Source: Ustulina deusta
Taxonomy: Eukaryota; Ascomycota; Sordariomycetes; Xylariales; Xylariaceae
NCBI GenBank assembly: GCA_023159155.1
Contig: JAJNNX010000005.1
Coordinates: 434,001 to 498,000, forward strand
DNA: 64,000 nucleotides
Direction: 5' to 3'
The notes under the pieces are model-generated. The model was not told where the DNA came from. It did no database searches and worked only from the letters and a program-made list of their open reading frames with translations. Both the position numbers and the translations under genes were made by a program. Positions 10,700-21,678 of this stretch are shown here, in pieces. Within the stretch, counting starts at the first letter, position 1; every line of letters starts with the position of its first letter.

Positions 10700-12770
10700 C
10701 GAACGAGACTTCGATTCATATACGAGACCATTATTCCGTACGAGCTTACGAACATCACGAGACAAACGTCAGTAGCTTTTTGTAGCGCTATTCCGCCGAC
10801 CTCCGCGCAGCACATTATACCCCGCTCGGTCTGTCTGCATAGATACTGTCGGTTGGTGTTTCCGAGCAGAAGCACACGCACAGCTAGTACTATCAGTGGC
10901 GTTTAAGGTCCTTCATCGGACCTCTAGATTTGCCTCCTAGAGAAGCGCCTAGGCGGATCTGATCTACAATACAGGACGGGCGCGATTTTATTGCGCGAGG
11001 CGTTTAGCACGACCGGACTTACCCGTTGTCCTATGCCATTAAACTCCCTCTGACTATCGACTTGGTAAACATCGGGTATCAAGGATGGGGCGGACGGCCA
11101 AAAGAAGTATCCATGTCCTTGATCTACTATTCGGTTATTGGACCAAGTATAGTTAATTGTTGAATTGGCAGCATGGCCGGACCTCATAAGATAGGCTTGT
11201 GTGCTAAATCCTCCCATAGAGAGTTTCATGCCAAGCATCAATCGCCCACCCCAAAGCTTATGGCGATCAATCAAACGATAGTTCCTCAAGACTCCTGCCA
11301 TATAGGAAAAGTAGTAGGGGGATGATTTAGGGGTTGGTCTGTTAAACTGAAGCTGCTTAGATAACAGCCACAAGGAGACTCGGGTGTTTAAAAGCTCATG
11401 ATGGACTTGAAACAACGCCAGGTGTTTTAAGCGCCGTGCGGTCAGCATCATCGAGCGTGAAAACAACCTATGACTGATACCACTAGAAATTTGCAAAGAA
11501 CATTTGCAACAAAGATGCCATGTGTTGTTGCTTGAAACATCTTTCCAGGTGATTAGTAGGCATGGTGAGCTCGGAGTCTTTAGCAACATAAACTATATTA
11601 GCCTAGGGGGAGCACCGCGCCACGAGTGTCACCCTAGAGTCGCCTTACCGAAGCTGAATAGGTATGAACCTTGTCATCCAGGGAAATGGTCGAGGTTGGG
11701 TCGGTTAGCATCCCATTTGGGACCAAGGAGCAGGGGGAGCTAAGAATCCGGGGTTGCATGTGAAACTGGGCGGGTTTTGGAGATGTCGCAACAGGGCTTT
11801 TGCCGCTAATCTTGAAGCACTTCCGTGCCGAGAGGACCTGACCCCTGCAGAAAATAGAACCCCTTTGTCGGCTAACCCTCGAATTCGATTCGGTCGCTCT
11901 CCGACTTCCAACTCCTATGTTAGTTCGCCTTGATGATTTCTGGCGGAGGCAACAACACACTGGACAACGAAACAAGAATAGAACTTACTAAAACAATTCG
12001 AGGCTAGACGGAATGCACTGTTTACATCTCAATTAGCGCTATTAATACATTTAGCCAGTGATGGTAAGATGGGTGCCCTAACATGCAGCTTGGACGTGCA
12101 TGTCAGAGGCTTAAACCTCGACGTGACATTTTGTTGTGATGATTTTCATACGGATCAGGCGGGGTAATTGCTAAGGGTCGAGGCTCTGGCCTCCACTGAT
12201 CTGATCTCGAATTGATCTAGGCACTTTCGCGAAAGCTCATTTCGGATGGGCAAGTATCCCGGCTGGTATCGTCATGGGTCTTCTGCCACTCTGCGGACAG
12301 GGGACGTTTCTTAGGTGCACGACTACACTCGCTAGTGTGCGCCCAAGGTCGAAACGTGTTTCACGGATCTCCTCACACCTCATCTTGCATCCTACGCGGA
12401 TCTCGGACGTGAGAGAGGATGGTGCTAGCAGGTACTGGCACATCAGATGGCGATCCTTCATCTTCCGGACCCATGGCCTCTCCAGGCCTTTTAAGACTTG
12501 TGCCGTCCCTGGGTTGAGAACGGTTTATTTCTCTCCATCTTCACTTCACATCTTGTACTAAGTCTGTCTTTCGGGAATTTCCTTCCGTCTCTCTCCCTCT
12601 CTTTCTCTCTTTCTTCTGCTATCTTAATCTTCGTCAGGCTAGTCCTACCCAGCGCCAGTCGCTTTCATCCTATTAACGCTCTCTTGAATCCAAAACCAAC
12701 AACTGGGACGCTTGTTCGTAGTATACCCAAGTCGAGGAGATATTTTACACACCAAAAAAAACAAAACAAG
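10700..12770. other. Long gene-free interval with unassigned ORFs
   Basis: About 2.1 kb. The longest ORF (10924-11589, minus, 221 codons) encodes nothing I recognise and shows no codon bias like its neighbours. The last 200 bases include a C/T-rich tract (about 12570-12640) suggestive of a fungal promoter or leader for the downstream gene. Confidence 0.45.
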
Positions 12771-13474
12771 ATGCATTTCTCAACCGGTGTTATCGCAACT
12801 GCCCTGGCGGGCTTGGCCTCCGCACAGACGGTCCACGTCGTCTCGGTCTCGTCGGCCAACAAGAGTCTGGCTTTCTACCCAGACAACCTCAAGGCCGACG
12901 CGGGCGACATGATCCAGTTCCAGTTCCTCGCCGGCAACCACAGCGTCGTGCAGTCCAACTTCGACAACCCGTGCACACCCATCCAGGCCATCGTCGCCAA
13001 CCAGACCGGCATGTTCTCCGGCTACATGGACGTCGCCGCCAGCGCCGACACCGGCATGATCCCCGTGTACACCGTCGAGGTGGCCAACGACAAGCCTCTT
13101 TGGGTGTACTGCTCGCAGGGAAAGCATTGCCAGGCCGGCATGGTCATGGTCGTGAACGAGAAGTACGTTGCCCCTGAAGCCCCACACTATATCGTAACAA
13201 GAAACATGTTGAACTGACTTGGTAACCCAGCACTGCTGCCAACGCCTCGAGGTCTCTGACGGCTTTCAAGGAGCTATCCGCCAAGGCAGCCGAGAACCTT
13301 GACCCCACGAAGATCTCCACTGGCACCAACGCCGGCTCCGGCGATGTCTCCGGCGGCACCACCAGCTCCGTCCCAAGCCCGACCTCCACCGTCGCCCAAG
13401 GTCTCGGCTCTGCGGTTTCCGTGTCGGCCTGGACAGGACTGCTCAGCATTGCCGCTGTTCTTGCCATGTTGTGA
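12771..13474 (+). CDS. Secreted cupredoxin-like, serine-rich GPI protein (two exons)
   Basis: Exons 12771-13162 and 13231-13474, giving 211 residues. A signal peptide spans residues 1-19 (ending ASAQ). The cupredoxin domain (20-130) carries the full type-1 copper ligand set: His57 in GNHSVV, then Cys114, His119 and Met124 in YCSQGKHCQAGM. A Ser/Thr/Gly-rich stalk follows, ending in a hydrophobic tail (SAWTGLLSIAAVLAML), which is a GPI-anchor signal. This is the fungal extracellular serine-rich/cupredoxin family, found on the cell surface; copper binding is inferred from the ligands and the physiological role is unknown. The start is chosen because it gives a clean signal peptide and has an A-rich context, although the frame is open further upstream. 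GC content and third-position C are high. Confidence 0.88.
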
Positions 13475-14231
13475 AGCCACTGAGGCCCGAGATGGAGTAT
13501 GGGTGGCGTCTAACGATTGGAGACTTACATGTAGTCTACCCGACGACCCAGTGTCGGATGTAGGGAAAGACGTGTCATATATCACCAACGGGTCCAGCCC
13601 GTTCAGCTGGTATGCATGGAGATCCAGCGATAATGAGGCTGTGTTTTATATTTTCTCTGTCGGGGGTATTATCTAGACCTGAGTCTGTTCTGTTCTGTTT
13701 GCTTGGTGGCAGGAAAAGTGCTATGTGGACACCCTTTAGATATCGTGTGAGACTGGGCTCTCTTGGCTCCGTACTTATTCATAATATACCCATTGACTTG
13801 AATCTCTTGTTCGGTTGGACGATCTGTGTCTAATTAGACGTGGAAGCATTATTCTCGACTGTGTGCGATTCATTGTCTGAGCTACTCGTAAGCTTCAAAC
13901 ATCCATGGAGTGGATAATCGCTTTTGTAGTCGAGATTCGTTACGTAACAACTCCATTGATATGTAATGGCACAGAGATGGGGTTCTGAGGTAAATGCCTG
14001 AAGAAGCACTAATACTCTCGGGAAATCCATTGGCTCTCTCTTACCTCTGCTTCGCTATGCAAATGTGTACGCACGATAGACAGACAGACTCTAATCCAAA
14101 CATGTGTGTTTACACGTCTTTAGCATATTAACAAGTCTGAAGTTCCGCATGCGTGATCATGATGGGACTGATCTAGTTCTACATGTGCTATTATTGTAAA
14201 TAGCTTCGAAATCTCACGCTGCAAGCCGCGT
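13475..14231. other. Intergenic region between convergent genes
   Basis: 3' flanks of two convergent genes. No gene seen. Confidence 0.5.
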
Positions 14232-15202
14232 CTATTCCGCGGGTATAGTCCTCTTCGTCCTCCCCTTGGCGGCGGACTTGCACAGCGGCCGTCTGGGCTC
14301 ACTGGAGAGCCAATTCTTCGGCCGTTTCAGGTATCCCACCTTGTTGTACTTGGGGCTGTTCTCGAAGAAGTTCACCCAGTGCAGCAGGCCGTCGTGGACT
14401 CGCTTTAGCGCTTCCGCGCGCTCTTTCTCCTTCAGCGCCGCCAGCTCCGCGGGGCGCCAGTGCGAGTCGACTTCGGGATCGTCGAGCGGCAGGTACATCT
14501 CCTCGACCCCTCGCATGTCTGCCGTCCGGTCCTCGGCGAAGCACCCCGTCACGTAGCTCCGCGCCGCGTCCACGCCCGCGAAGTATCGGTATGAACCGCC
14601 CGGCCCGTACGTGCGGCGGTTCGAGGACACGTCGTAGATGGTGCCGTTGATGGCGAGGTAGAGCGGCTTCGTCTCGTCCGTGCCGTCGTACGTTGCCAGT
14701 TCGGCCGGGGTGAGGTAGACGGGTCCGCGCTGTTTGGGATTCGTCAGCATTGCCGGACTCGCGGTATCCGCGTTCGCATTGAGGTCTGGTGCTTATGGTG
14801 GGGATTGCGGTTCGAGGTATAGATAGAGTGAATAGGTAAGTAACGCACAAGCTTCGCTTTCCACCAGTCCGCCTGGAGGTACTTGGGCGGATGCTTCATC
14901 CCCCATGTGAAGGTCTCGCCGCCCGAAATCAGATAGCTAAGCGCACACGAGGCGAAGACCAAGAAGGTTATGACCCGGAGGACGTCAACCCAAGGACTGT
15001 ATTCGTCGTCTTCGTCGTCGACCTTCTGCTTCGGCGTCCGGTTCTTCCTCCGCAGCCGCTCTGCCTCGGCCTCTTCCTGCTCTCGCTCGATCTCCTCGGC
15101 CTCGGACGTGTCTACCTCCTCGACTTGAGCCGATGCCGGGTCTGCCGCGGCGCTGGCCTTCGCCTTGCGTTGCCGCACGCCGTCGGCGCGTGTTGCCGTC
15201 AT
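14232..15202 (-). CDS. Membrane-anchored cytochrome b5-like heme/steroid-binding protein (MAPR family, two exons)
   Basis: Exons (minus) 15202-14849 and 14729-14232, giving 283 residues. Residues 1-70 are charged, with a Glu/Arg-rich segment. One transmembrane helix follows at about 72-93 (VLRVITFLVFASCALSYLI). The cytochrome b5-like domain starts at the exon junction: RGPVYLTPAELATYDG, KPLYLAINGTIYDVS, RTYGPGGSYRYFAGVDAARSYVTGCF. This is the MAPR/Dap1 pattern (membrane-associated progesterone-receptor-like), whose members bind heme and support cytochrome P450 and sterol metabolism in the ER; the role here is inferred. The start at 15202 (MTATRADGVRQRK) is preferred. An in-frame ATG at 15343 would add 47 Ser/Pro-rich residues and remains possible. 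The C-terminal tail is basic. Confidence 0.87.
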
Positions 15203-16632
15203 TTCGACCGGACTGGCGGAAGACCCGGGCGTGGGGTGATACGAGAGTCGGTGCGATGAGAGAGGGTTTGGAAATGTCGGGGCAATCTGTGCTACTGGGG
15301 ACAGGTCAACTAGGCGAGGTGTGGACAAAGACACGGAAGACAACTACAACTTAGAAAAAAGCAAAGGCAGCATTAATGACAGCTAAACAAGTTTTAAGCA
15401 ACATGGATATGTATAGGTGGCTTCTCACTGCGTCGTGTCAAGTTCCCTCCATTCCAAGCCCCCCGGAAGCTTACAGAGCTCGAGAGCGGAAGTTGGAGCC
15501 TCCGCTGGTAATTCCCGAATTGTCAAATCAAGGCCTGCTGATTGGTTGAGCTCGCAGCTAGTCTACTTTTTGCCTCTTTTTAGGCGCTTTTTAGCACTGA
15601 CATGCGCATTTCGGGTTAAGCAGCGAGAATTGACAAGTCAATGCATAAAGTAATTATCCAAAAATGGCGATCGTAAAACTGCCTAGGTACTAGGCAACAA
15701 TATTGAAGCAGAGGTTTTATTCATAACAGACTGGAATAAATTTCCTTCGGTCGAAGTACAATTTATGGATGCAAAAAAACCCCCCCCCAAAAAAAGGATG
15801 AGAGAGTTGACTTCTACCCAAAGATCCGATTTTAAAACTATCCGTCATGATACTACCTGGTGGTGAGACTCATTGCTAACACAGGGCTTTCAGAAATATC
15901 CTATTATTAGGGCTCGATCATCGATTAGTTCACCGTAGCGAGTCTTGACTCAGGTAATGATTAGCGGTTTATCGGCTTTTGTGCTCGGGTATTATGGTAT
16001 GTTAATCATTCAAACCAGAATCCCAAAGAGCAACACAGTCCCGAATTCCGCACCCTCGCTGACACAATTCATCTCGAGGCTCTATGGCAAACGGCACGTA
16101 AATTTAATAGAGCATAAATGTCGAGATGAAGTAACTTGCTTGGTTCTCACATTTCCGCTGGTGAGGTTACCTTCAACCAAGGGACTCCTGTACCTGTGGG
16201 GTTGAAGGGACATATACAAAGTTGCCCTTCGTTTTCGATCACTGTTGGATCACTGTTAGCTGAAATGCTATGATCGGTGTTCGTTGATTAGAATCAACAT
16301 GTGAAATTCAGAAGCAAAAGGTGGTAGCCAATCTGTCTAGTAGGAGATAGGAGATAGATACAGCTGTTAGCAGGTGGTCAGTGCACAGCTACGGTTGCTT
16401 GTCCATGTACATCTCTAAGTGCCTACAGTACGTAAGTAGTACCTAGGGACTTAGCTAGCATTGAGCCCTAGCGCACCCACCACGCTCCCCTCTCGCTTGC
16501 AAATCCAATATACACCTTCCCATGCCGAAGTGAAGCCGGCCAAAAACTTCTGTTCTGCATCTCAATATCGCGATACCTCCCCACCATTTCACTTCATCCT
16601 TCCATTTGCCAGCCAGCCAGCCACTACCCAAC
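15203..16632. other. Intergenic region between divergent MAPR and uS7 genes
   Basis: 1.4 kb with no coding signal. It contains an unusual homopolymer block of about A7-C9-A7 at 15773-15795. Confidence 0.5.
15773..15795. repeat. Homopolymer block A7-C9-A7
   Basis: Three adjacent homopolymers read directly from the sequence. The exact lengths may carry sequencing error. Confidence 0.6.
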
Positions 16633-17557
16633 ATGTCTGACAACGGCGAGATCGAGGTTGAGTCCAGCGCCTACCAGGTCCTTCCCAAGGACGTCACTGC
16701 TGAGATTGGCAGCATCAAGCTGTTCAACAGATGTATGTTCCGCCGCATACAAAATCGAGGCCGATCCAGTGGTGACAGGAGTTGTGACTGACTGAGAGCA
16801 ATAGGGAGCTACGAGGATGTCGAGATCCGTGACATCTCATTAACGTAAGTCGACTATTCGTCTGCAATCGAAGTTTCCAGCCAATTCCGAACGGCCACAC
16901 ATATTTTCGCACCGGTCGCAGAAGCATCGCAATGGGGGGTTGAAGAAGGCGAGGCGAGGAACAAGAGCTAACGGAGGAACTACCGCAGCGACTACATCCA
17001 GATCCGATCCCCGGTCTACGTACCTCACTCTGCTGGCCGATATGCCGCGAAGCGATTCCGCAAGGCCAACTGCCCCATCATTGAGCGCCTAACCAACTCG
17101 CTCATGATGCACGGTCGCAACAACGGCAAGAAGCTTATGGCTGTCCGCATTGTTGCCCACGCTTTCGAGATCGTAAGGAGGCCCAGCCTGCAGCACGAAT
17201 TTTTTGTGAACGCCGTGGCGGATTCTAATTGTGTGGCAGATCCACCTTATGACCGACCAAAACCCTATTCAGATTGCCGTTGACGCCATTGTCAACTGCG
17301 GCCCCCGTGAAGACAGCACACGTATTGGTTCCGCGGGTACCGTCCGCCGACAAGCCGTCGATGTTTCTCCTCTGCGCCGTGTCAACCAGGCCATTGCTCT
17401 CCTGACCACCGGTGCCCGTGAGGCTTCTTTCCGCAACGTCAAGTCGATTGCCGAATGCCTGGCTGAGGAGCTGATCAACGCTGCCAAGGGTAGCAGCAAC
17501 TCGTACGCCATCAAGAAGAAGGACGAGTTGGAGCGTGTCGCCAAGAGCAACCGATAA
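16633..17557 (+). CDS. RPS5: 40S ribosomal protein uS7 (S5), four exons
   Basis: Exons 16633-16732, 16805-16844, 16989-17172 and 17240-17557, giving 213 residues. After an acidic N-terminus ([18 protein letters not shown]), the conserved body reads [55 protein letters not shown], then [23 protein letters not shown], then the RNA-contacting C-terminal part ([40 protein letters not shown]), ending in [14 protein letters not shown]. It binds 18S rRNA in the small-subunit head near the E site. All three introns are GT-AG and interrupt conserved words exactly. The 40-base exon 2 is short but unambiguous. Confidence 0.96.
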
Positions 17558-18049
17558 AGCAAAGTGGCGATCTATTTCTGGGTTTTCTTCGGCGTGGAGG
17601 ATCTGGGCATTTTACACTGTGCATTGTGCGTTCTGGCTTAGGCGGGATGTGGTATCATGGCATGATAGTCATATAGAGCGTATCGATACAGCTCTGCCTA
17701 GGTGGGCAAAAAAATGAACTGAAATTACGAACTTCAACGCCCTTGTCTATCAATCACGGTGGCTATGAATTAGTGAACCAGTCTGGAATACGACAGACAT
17801 CTGATGAATTCTCTGTAGGTTATCGGAGTCATAATTAGAGCAGAGCAACCCATTCCATCGTTACGAGGAATAGGCGCTAAGTATAGGCTGTTATTATTTA
17901 TTGTCCCGATTTATGAAAGAACCTGCGAGGAGATACGTAAGGATTCTGAGCTATGTAGCTGGGGTTGAGCTGGCGAGGTCGAGTCAAGTGTGTCAGAGCT
18001 AGTTCTATCTCTCGTACTTGGTAATTTTTTCTCTCCACTTTCTTCTCAG
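17558..18049. other. Intergenic region between convergent genes
   Basis: Nothing recognisable; 3' flanks only. Confidence 0.5.
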
Positions 18050-19000
18050 TTATATCCTAGGGTCGGTGCCTTTTACCTCTAGTCGTTGAAACATGCCTAC
18101 ATGAGGGATACCCTCCTCGTAGAATCTCCCCATGCCCTTATCGACCTTGAATCCCCAGCGCTCGTAAGCCTTAGTTACGGCCTCCTGGGCGTGCACACAC
18201 ACGAGCCCATTCCATTTGGGGATCTCGTCGGCGCTGCCGACCTTCATCGTGTCCATGCCTAACTCCTTGACGCTCGGGTTGAAGTAGATCGGGTTCTCCT
18301 GCAGCCACTTCTTCGCGGCGTTCCATAGCTGCACGGCGACCTGGTGGCCGCGGAACTCGGGCAGCACCGCCATCCGCCCCAGCTTGACGTACGGCTCCTT
18401 GCCATCGTGGAAGTCCGTCTCCCGGTCTGCGCCAAACGGGAAGGGGTCCGATAGCCGGCGCTCGTCGGCGACGCTGAAGGCTCGGTGGCGTCGTGGCTGC
18501 TCTGTTGACGCTGCGCCGTCGAGGCTGCCGCCGGCTGGGTTGGTCTCGCCACCGGTCTTGCTGTTGCCGTTCTGAGTCCCGTTACCAGCCATGCTGTGAG
18601 AAAAGCCTTCGGCTTGCTGCAGCACCCCGCCGACGTACTGTCCCCCTTCGGGCGGGTGTGGCGGGTGTGGGAAGGGGACTATGCGCAGTGTCCCGATGGG
18701 CATTGTCACGGTCTCAGAGCGGCGTGGCCGCAGCACGAGGTCCGTCGCCGGGTCGCGCTCCTCTGGCACCGTCGTCATCTTCACCGATGCGTACATCACC
18801 CAGTGACAGGATCGCGCGTCGTCTGCGTCGTGCTCGTTCTCTAGCGGACAGCCCTGTTCCTTCACGAATACCGTCTCCCGCACGCTCATGGCATCCCTGT
18901 AGGTCACGGGGATGTGCGACGGCTGCTTGTCATGCGGTAGACGCGGGTTGTACCCGTCGAGCCTGGACGGCTCCAGCTGTGTGATGAAGGGTGTCCCCAT
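18050..19000 (-). CDS. GNAT-family N-acetyltransferase
   Basis: Uninterrupted ORF of 316 residues starting with ATG at 19000. The GNAT fold is split by a low-complexity insert. The N-terminal half has VTYRDAMSVRETVFVKEQGCPLENEHDADD (motif C/D region), followed by GTLRIVPFP; a Gly/Asn/Ser/Glu-rich stretch spans about residues 125-190. Motif A (YVKLGRMAVLPEFRGHQVAVQLWNAAKKWL) supplies the acetyl-CoA pyrophosphate loop, and motif B contains AYERWGFKVDKGMGRFYEEGIPHVGM. This arrangement is common in uncharacterised fungal acetyltransferases with an ElaA/glucosamine-phosphate-acetyltransferase-like fold. The acceptor cannot be told from sequence. The coding region is GC-rich. Confidence 0.85.
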   Translation of the reverse strand: MGTPFITQLEPSRLDGYNPRLPHDKQPSHIPVTYRDAMSVRETVFVKEQGCPLENEHDADDARSCHWVMYASVKMTTVPEERDPATDLVLRPRRSETVTMPIGTLRIVPFPHPPHPPEGGQYVGGVLQQAEGFSHSMAGNGTQNGNSKTGGETNPAGGSLDGAASTEQPRRHRAFSVADERRLSDPFPFGADRETDFHDGKEPYVKLGRMAVLPEFRGHQVAVQLWNAAKKWLQENPIYFNPSVKELGMDTMKVGSADEIPKWNGLVCVHAQEAVTKAYERWGFKVDKGMGRFYEEGIPHVGMFQRLEVKGTDPRI

Positions 19001-19818
19001 GATGACCTGCTCTGTGAATTCCCTAGTTGGGCAATGGCTCCCTCCTATCTAGCCAGTACTTGGGGCTCGCTGCTGAGCGGGCCGCCTAAATAGTGTGATT
19101 TTGAACTAGCCGTAATACTGAAGTGAGGTGGCGATGTGGATGTGGGATGAGACACTTGAGGTATGGATGAGGATAGGTATAAGTAGAATAAATCGTCGTT
19201 TGGGTGAAGCTTGAGGAAGTTAATCCCAAGACTGGATGCCTAGAGTATTTGACACGGTGACGGCAATTCCCTTTCCTTCAACCGACTTCTGAGGCAGGAA
19301 CACAGGTTGTTACACAATGATGTGGGACTAGGGCGGAGATGGCAACTTGTGACGTAGGCACCTTCACAAATGCCCAAGTAGTTTGGTATTTTGGTATTTT
19401 GTCAAGAACGGGTGTTCCAATTGAAAATGTGGCATTTAGGAAAAGATGAGTCTGGTCAAAACTCGGAATTTGGTCCTGTTTATGTATTTTTAGGTTGTAG
19501 ATAGTGATAAGAAGGCATGAAGGTATTAGTCTAAGGGCAAGACCATCTAAGGCTGGTCATTGGCACGGCCCCGAATCCGGGGTTGCACATGTCTAATTTA
19601 TTCGGAATCGGTATAGGGCCGGGGCCCACCTTGGGGACTCCGAATCACGTAATTACTTCGGACTTAGATGAATACCTAATGTACGGTTTCCCGTTGTTGA
19701 ATTGTATCTATCTAGTCACTTTAACCTTCTGCTGATATCTGGAGTGTGCAGGTGGTTTGCACCCCGAATGCCGACGTAACCACACAGCGTTGGCTTAGAA
19801 ACAAACATTATGCTAGGA
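19001..19818. other. Intergenic region
   Basis: Upstream of the acetyltransferase and downstream of the dehydrogenase gene. No coding signal seen. Confidence 0.5.
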
Positions 19819-20807
19819 TCACTTCAAGCCACCACTCAACAGAATGGATTGTCCTGTTAAGTAGCCAGTGCCGCATATCATCTTAACAACCCCGGCACAT
19901 TCTTCTGGAGTCCCTAACCTACCCACTGGGATGTGATTCACGTCGCCCGGAGTGCCCTCGACTGACTTCGCATCCGGAATCATTCCCGTGTCCCCTATCA
20001 TCGCAGGTGCCACTACAACACTGGGAGTTAGTCATCGCCATTGTAGAGACTTCGAAGGTGGGCGAAGCTTCAAGAGAATATTTCTTGGTCTGAAAGAGCA
20101 CTTTTATACTCTAAAAGCCACCAAAACGATAAGGGGGCGACTTCAAGAATTACTCACCGTCGTTCACTGTGATGCCGGATTTCGCATGCTTAGCCGCTAA
20201 GTTTTTCATCATCCCCGACAGCCCAGCTTTCGAAGCAGCGTAATGACACGCGTTGATCCCACCCCCGATAGCGGCAATCGAGGACACGAAAATGATGCGC
20301 CCCCACCCTTGGGCCTCCATGTGTGGGATGCTGAGTTTAGATAGGATGAAGGACGCCCGCAGGTTGATGTTTATCGTATGGTCGAATTCCTCAATGCTCA
20401 CGTCTAGGATTCCGGGGAAGCGCCTTCCGTAGCCCGCGTTTGAGACGAGAATATCAGGACCGCCTTGGCCGTGATCTTTCTTTATGTCTTGGAATAGCGT
20501 TTCGAGAGCCGCGGAGTCGCCCGTATCAAGTTGGTATGCAGTGACCCTCTGGTTTTCGTGAGTAGGTTTAGACGCCAATTCCTCTACTAGCTTTTCCACA
20601 GCCTGAAACTTGCTGTGCCCTGTCAAAGCCAATGAACATCCTTCCGCCCAAAGGACGCGAGAAACTGCTGCGCCGATACTGAGGTCGAGTTAGTACAATT
20701 TCAAGCGGAACTACTAATGTGGAATGTTGGAGAAATTCATCATACCCCCCAGAAGCACCTGTAATAAGTGCCAAACGGCCTGAAATCCGATTATCAACGG
20801 GCGACAT
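19819..20807 (-). CDS. Short-chain dehydrogenase/reductase (three exons)
   Basis: Exons (minus) 20807-20746, 20678-20158 and 20012-19819, giving 258 residues, the classical SDR length. The cofactor loop TGASGGIG (16-23) spans the first intron. NAG appears in ILVSNAGYGRRFPG, the catalytic Ser in IIFVSSIAAIGGG, and Tyr167/Lys171 in CHYAASKAG. The C-terminal part has VGRLGTPEECAGVVKMICG, TGYLTGQSILLSGGLK, as in FabG-like reductases. It is an NAD(P)-dependent oxidoreductase of unknown substrate. All introns are GT-AG, with the third exon joined at GTAG/TG to read ITVNDVAPAMIGDTGM. No neighbouring pathway genes suggest a substrate. Confidence 0.88.
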
Positions 20808-21678
20808 GGTGATGATGGTGAATATAACGGCAAGACGTTGTTGGCAGTTTCTATTATCATGTCTCAGTGAGGGGTGTATCTTCGTTGAATATAGCGATTA
20901 AGATTTGAGGACTTCGGGAGTGCTTTACCGAAGCAGGGGCTCATAACTAATGCCCCTCTTACAGTCTTATAAGTTAGCCTACAACCTATATGTTAAATTC
21001 CCTAAATAGACGGTACTGGGTATTTTCGCCTATGTTATTGCTTGACCCCTGATATGCCAGACGCGCTACCGACAGAAGGTAAGTTGTCGAGCCGAATGGG
21101 ACATGTCTGCCAGGTGTACCTACTATATCCGCCTACATACCTGTATGTGAGGGGTCGAGATATGGAGACCCCAGACCTACCTAGGTACCTATCTAGTGCA
21201 CCTGTATCTATCTAGGGCTACAGGGGATCGAATTCCAGCTATGCCTGTTCTAGAATTTCAAGGGTGTAGCGGGCCAATCAGGTCTGCATTGGTGGCTTCA
21301 GTGGGAAATCCCTGCTTTTCCAGTGGGATTTTTAGTAACACGTCATTCGTTTGTGTGAAACTGAAGAAAAAGTGTCCTGAAGACAATGCTGAAAGCAGCT
21401 GCTAGGCCACCGCTGCTGGGGCTTGATTCCTTTTAGTTGAGGCCAGATTATAGATATTATATGGTCCATTGGACTTCGAGGCTATAGAAAGCCCTCAATT
21501 GCACTTATTGCAGTGCCATCTATCTTTTACCAACTTGGCTTGCTCACACAACAAAGATCCCCTCTCAGCCACAACATACTTTAGCTCTCCGCACTCAAAA
21601 ACGCTGCTGCTGGGTCTTCGTGAATACCTTGCGTAGGCGAGCCTTGCGCCGAACTCGCTCTTCCCACAATTGCCCATC
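20808..21678. other. Intergenic region between divergent SDR and Lhs1 genes
   Basis: No coding signal. It contains overlapping TACCTAGGTA and TAGGTACCTA palindromes at 21178-21191. Confidence 0.5.
21178..21191. repeat. Overlapping TACCTAGGTA / TAGGTACCTA palindromes
   Basis: TACCTAGGTA at 21178-21187 overlaps TAGGTACCTA at 21182-21191. Confidence 0.7.

Noticed and set aside
10924..11589. 221-codon minus-strand ORF
   Set aside because: No recognisable motif, odd composition and no splice or start context support; left as part of the gene-free interval.
12498..12770. 5' extension of the cupredoxin frame
   Set aside because: It would bury the signal peptide behind a C/T-rich leader; the ATG at 12771 gives a proper secretion signal.
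15203..15343. Upstream in-frame extension of the MAPR protein
   Set aside because: The added 47 residues are Ser/Pro-rich and the MTATRADGVRQRK start looks more natural. It cannot be excluded.
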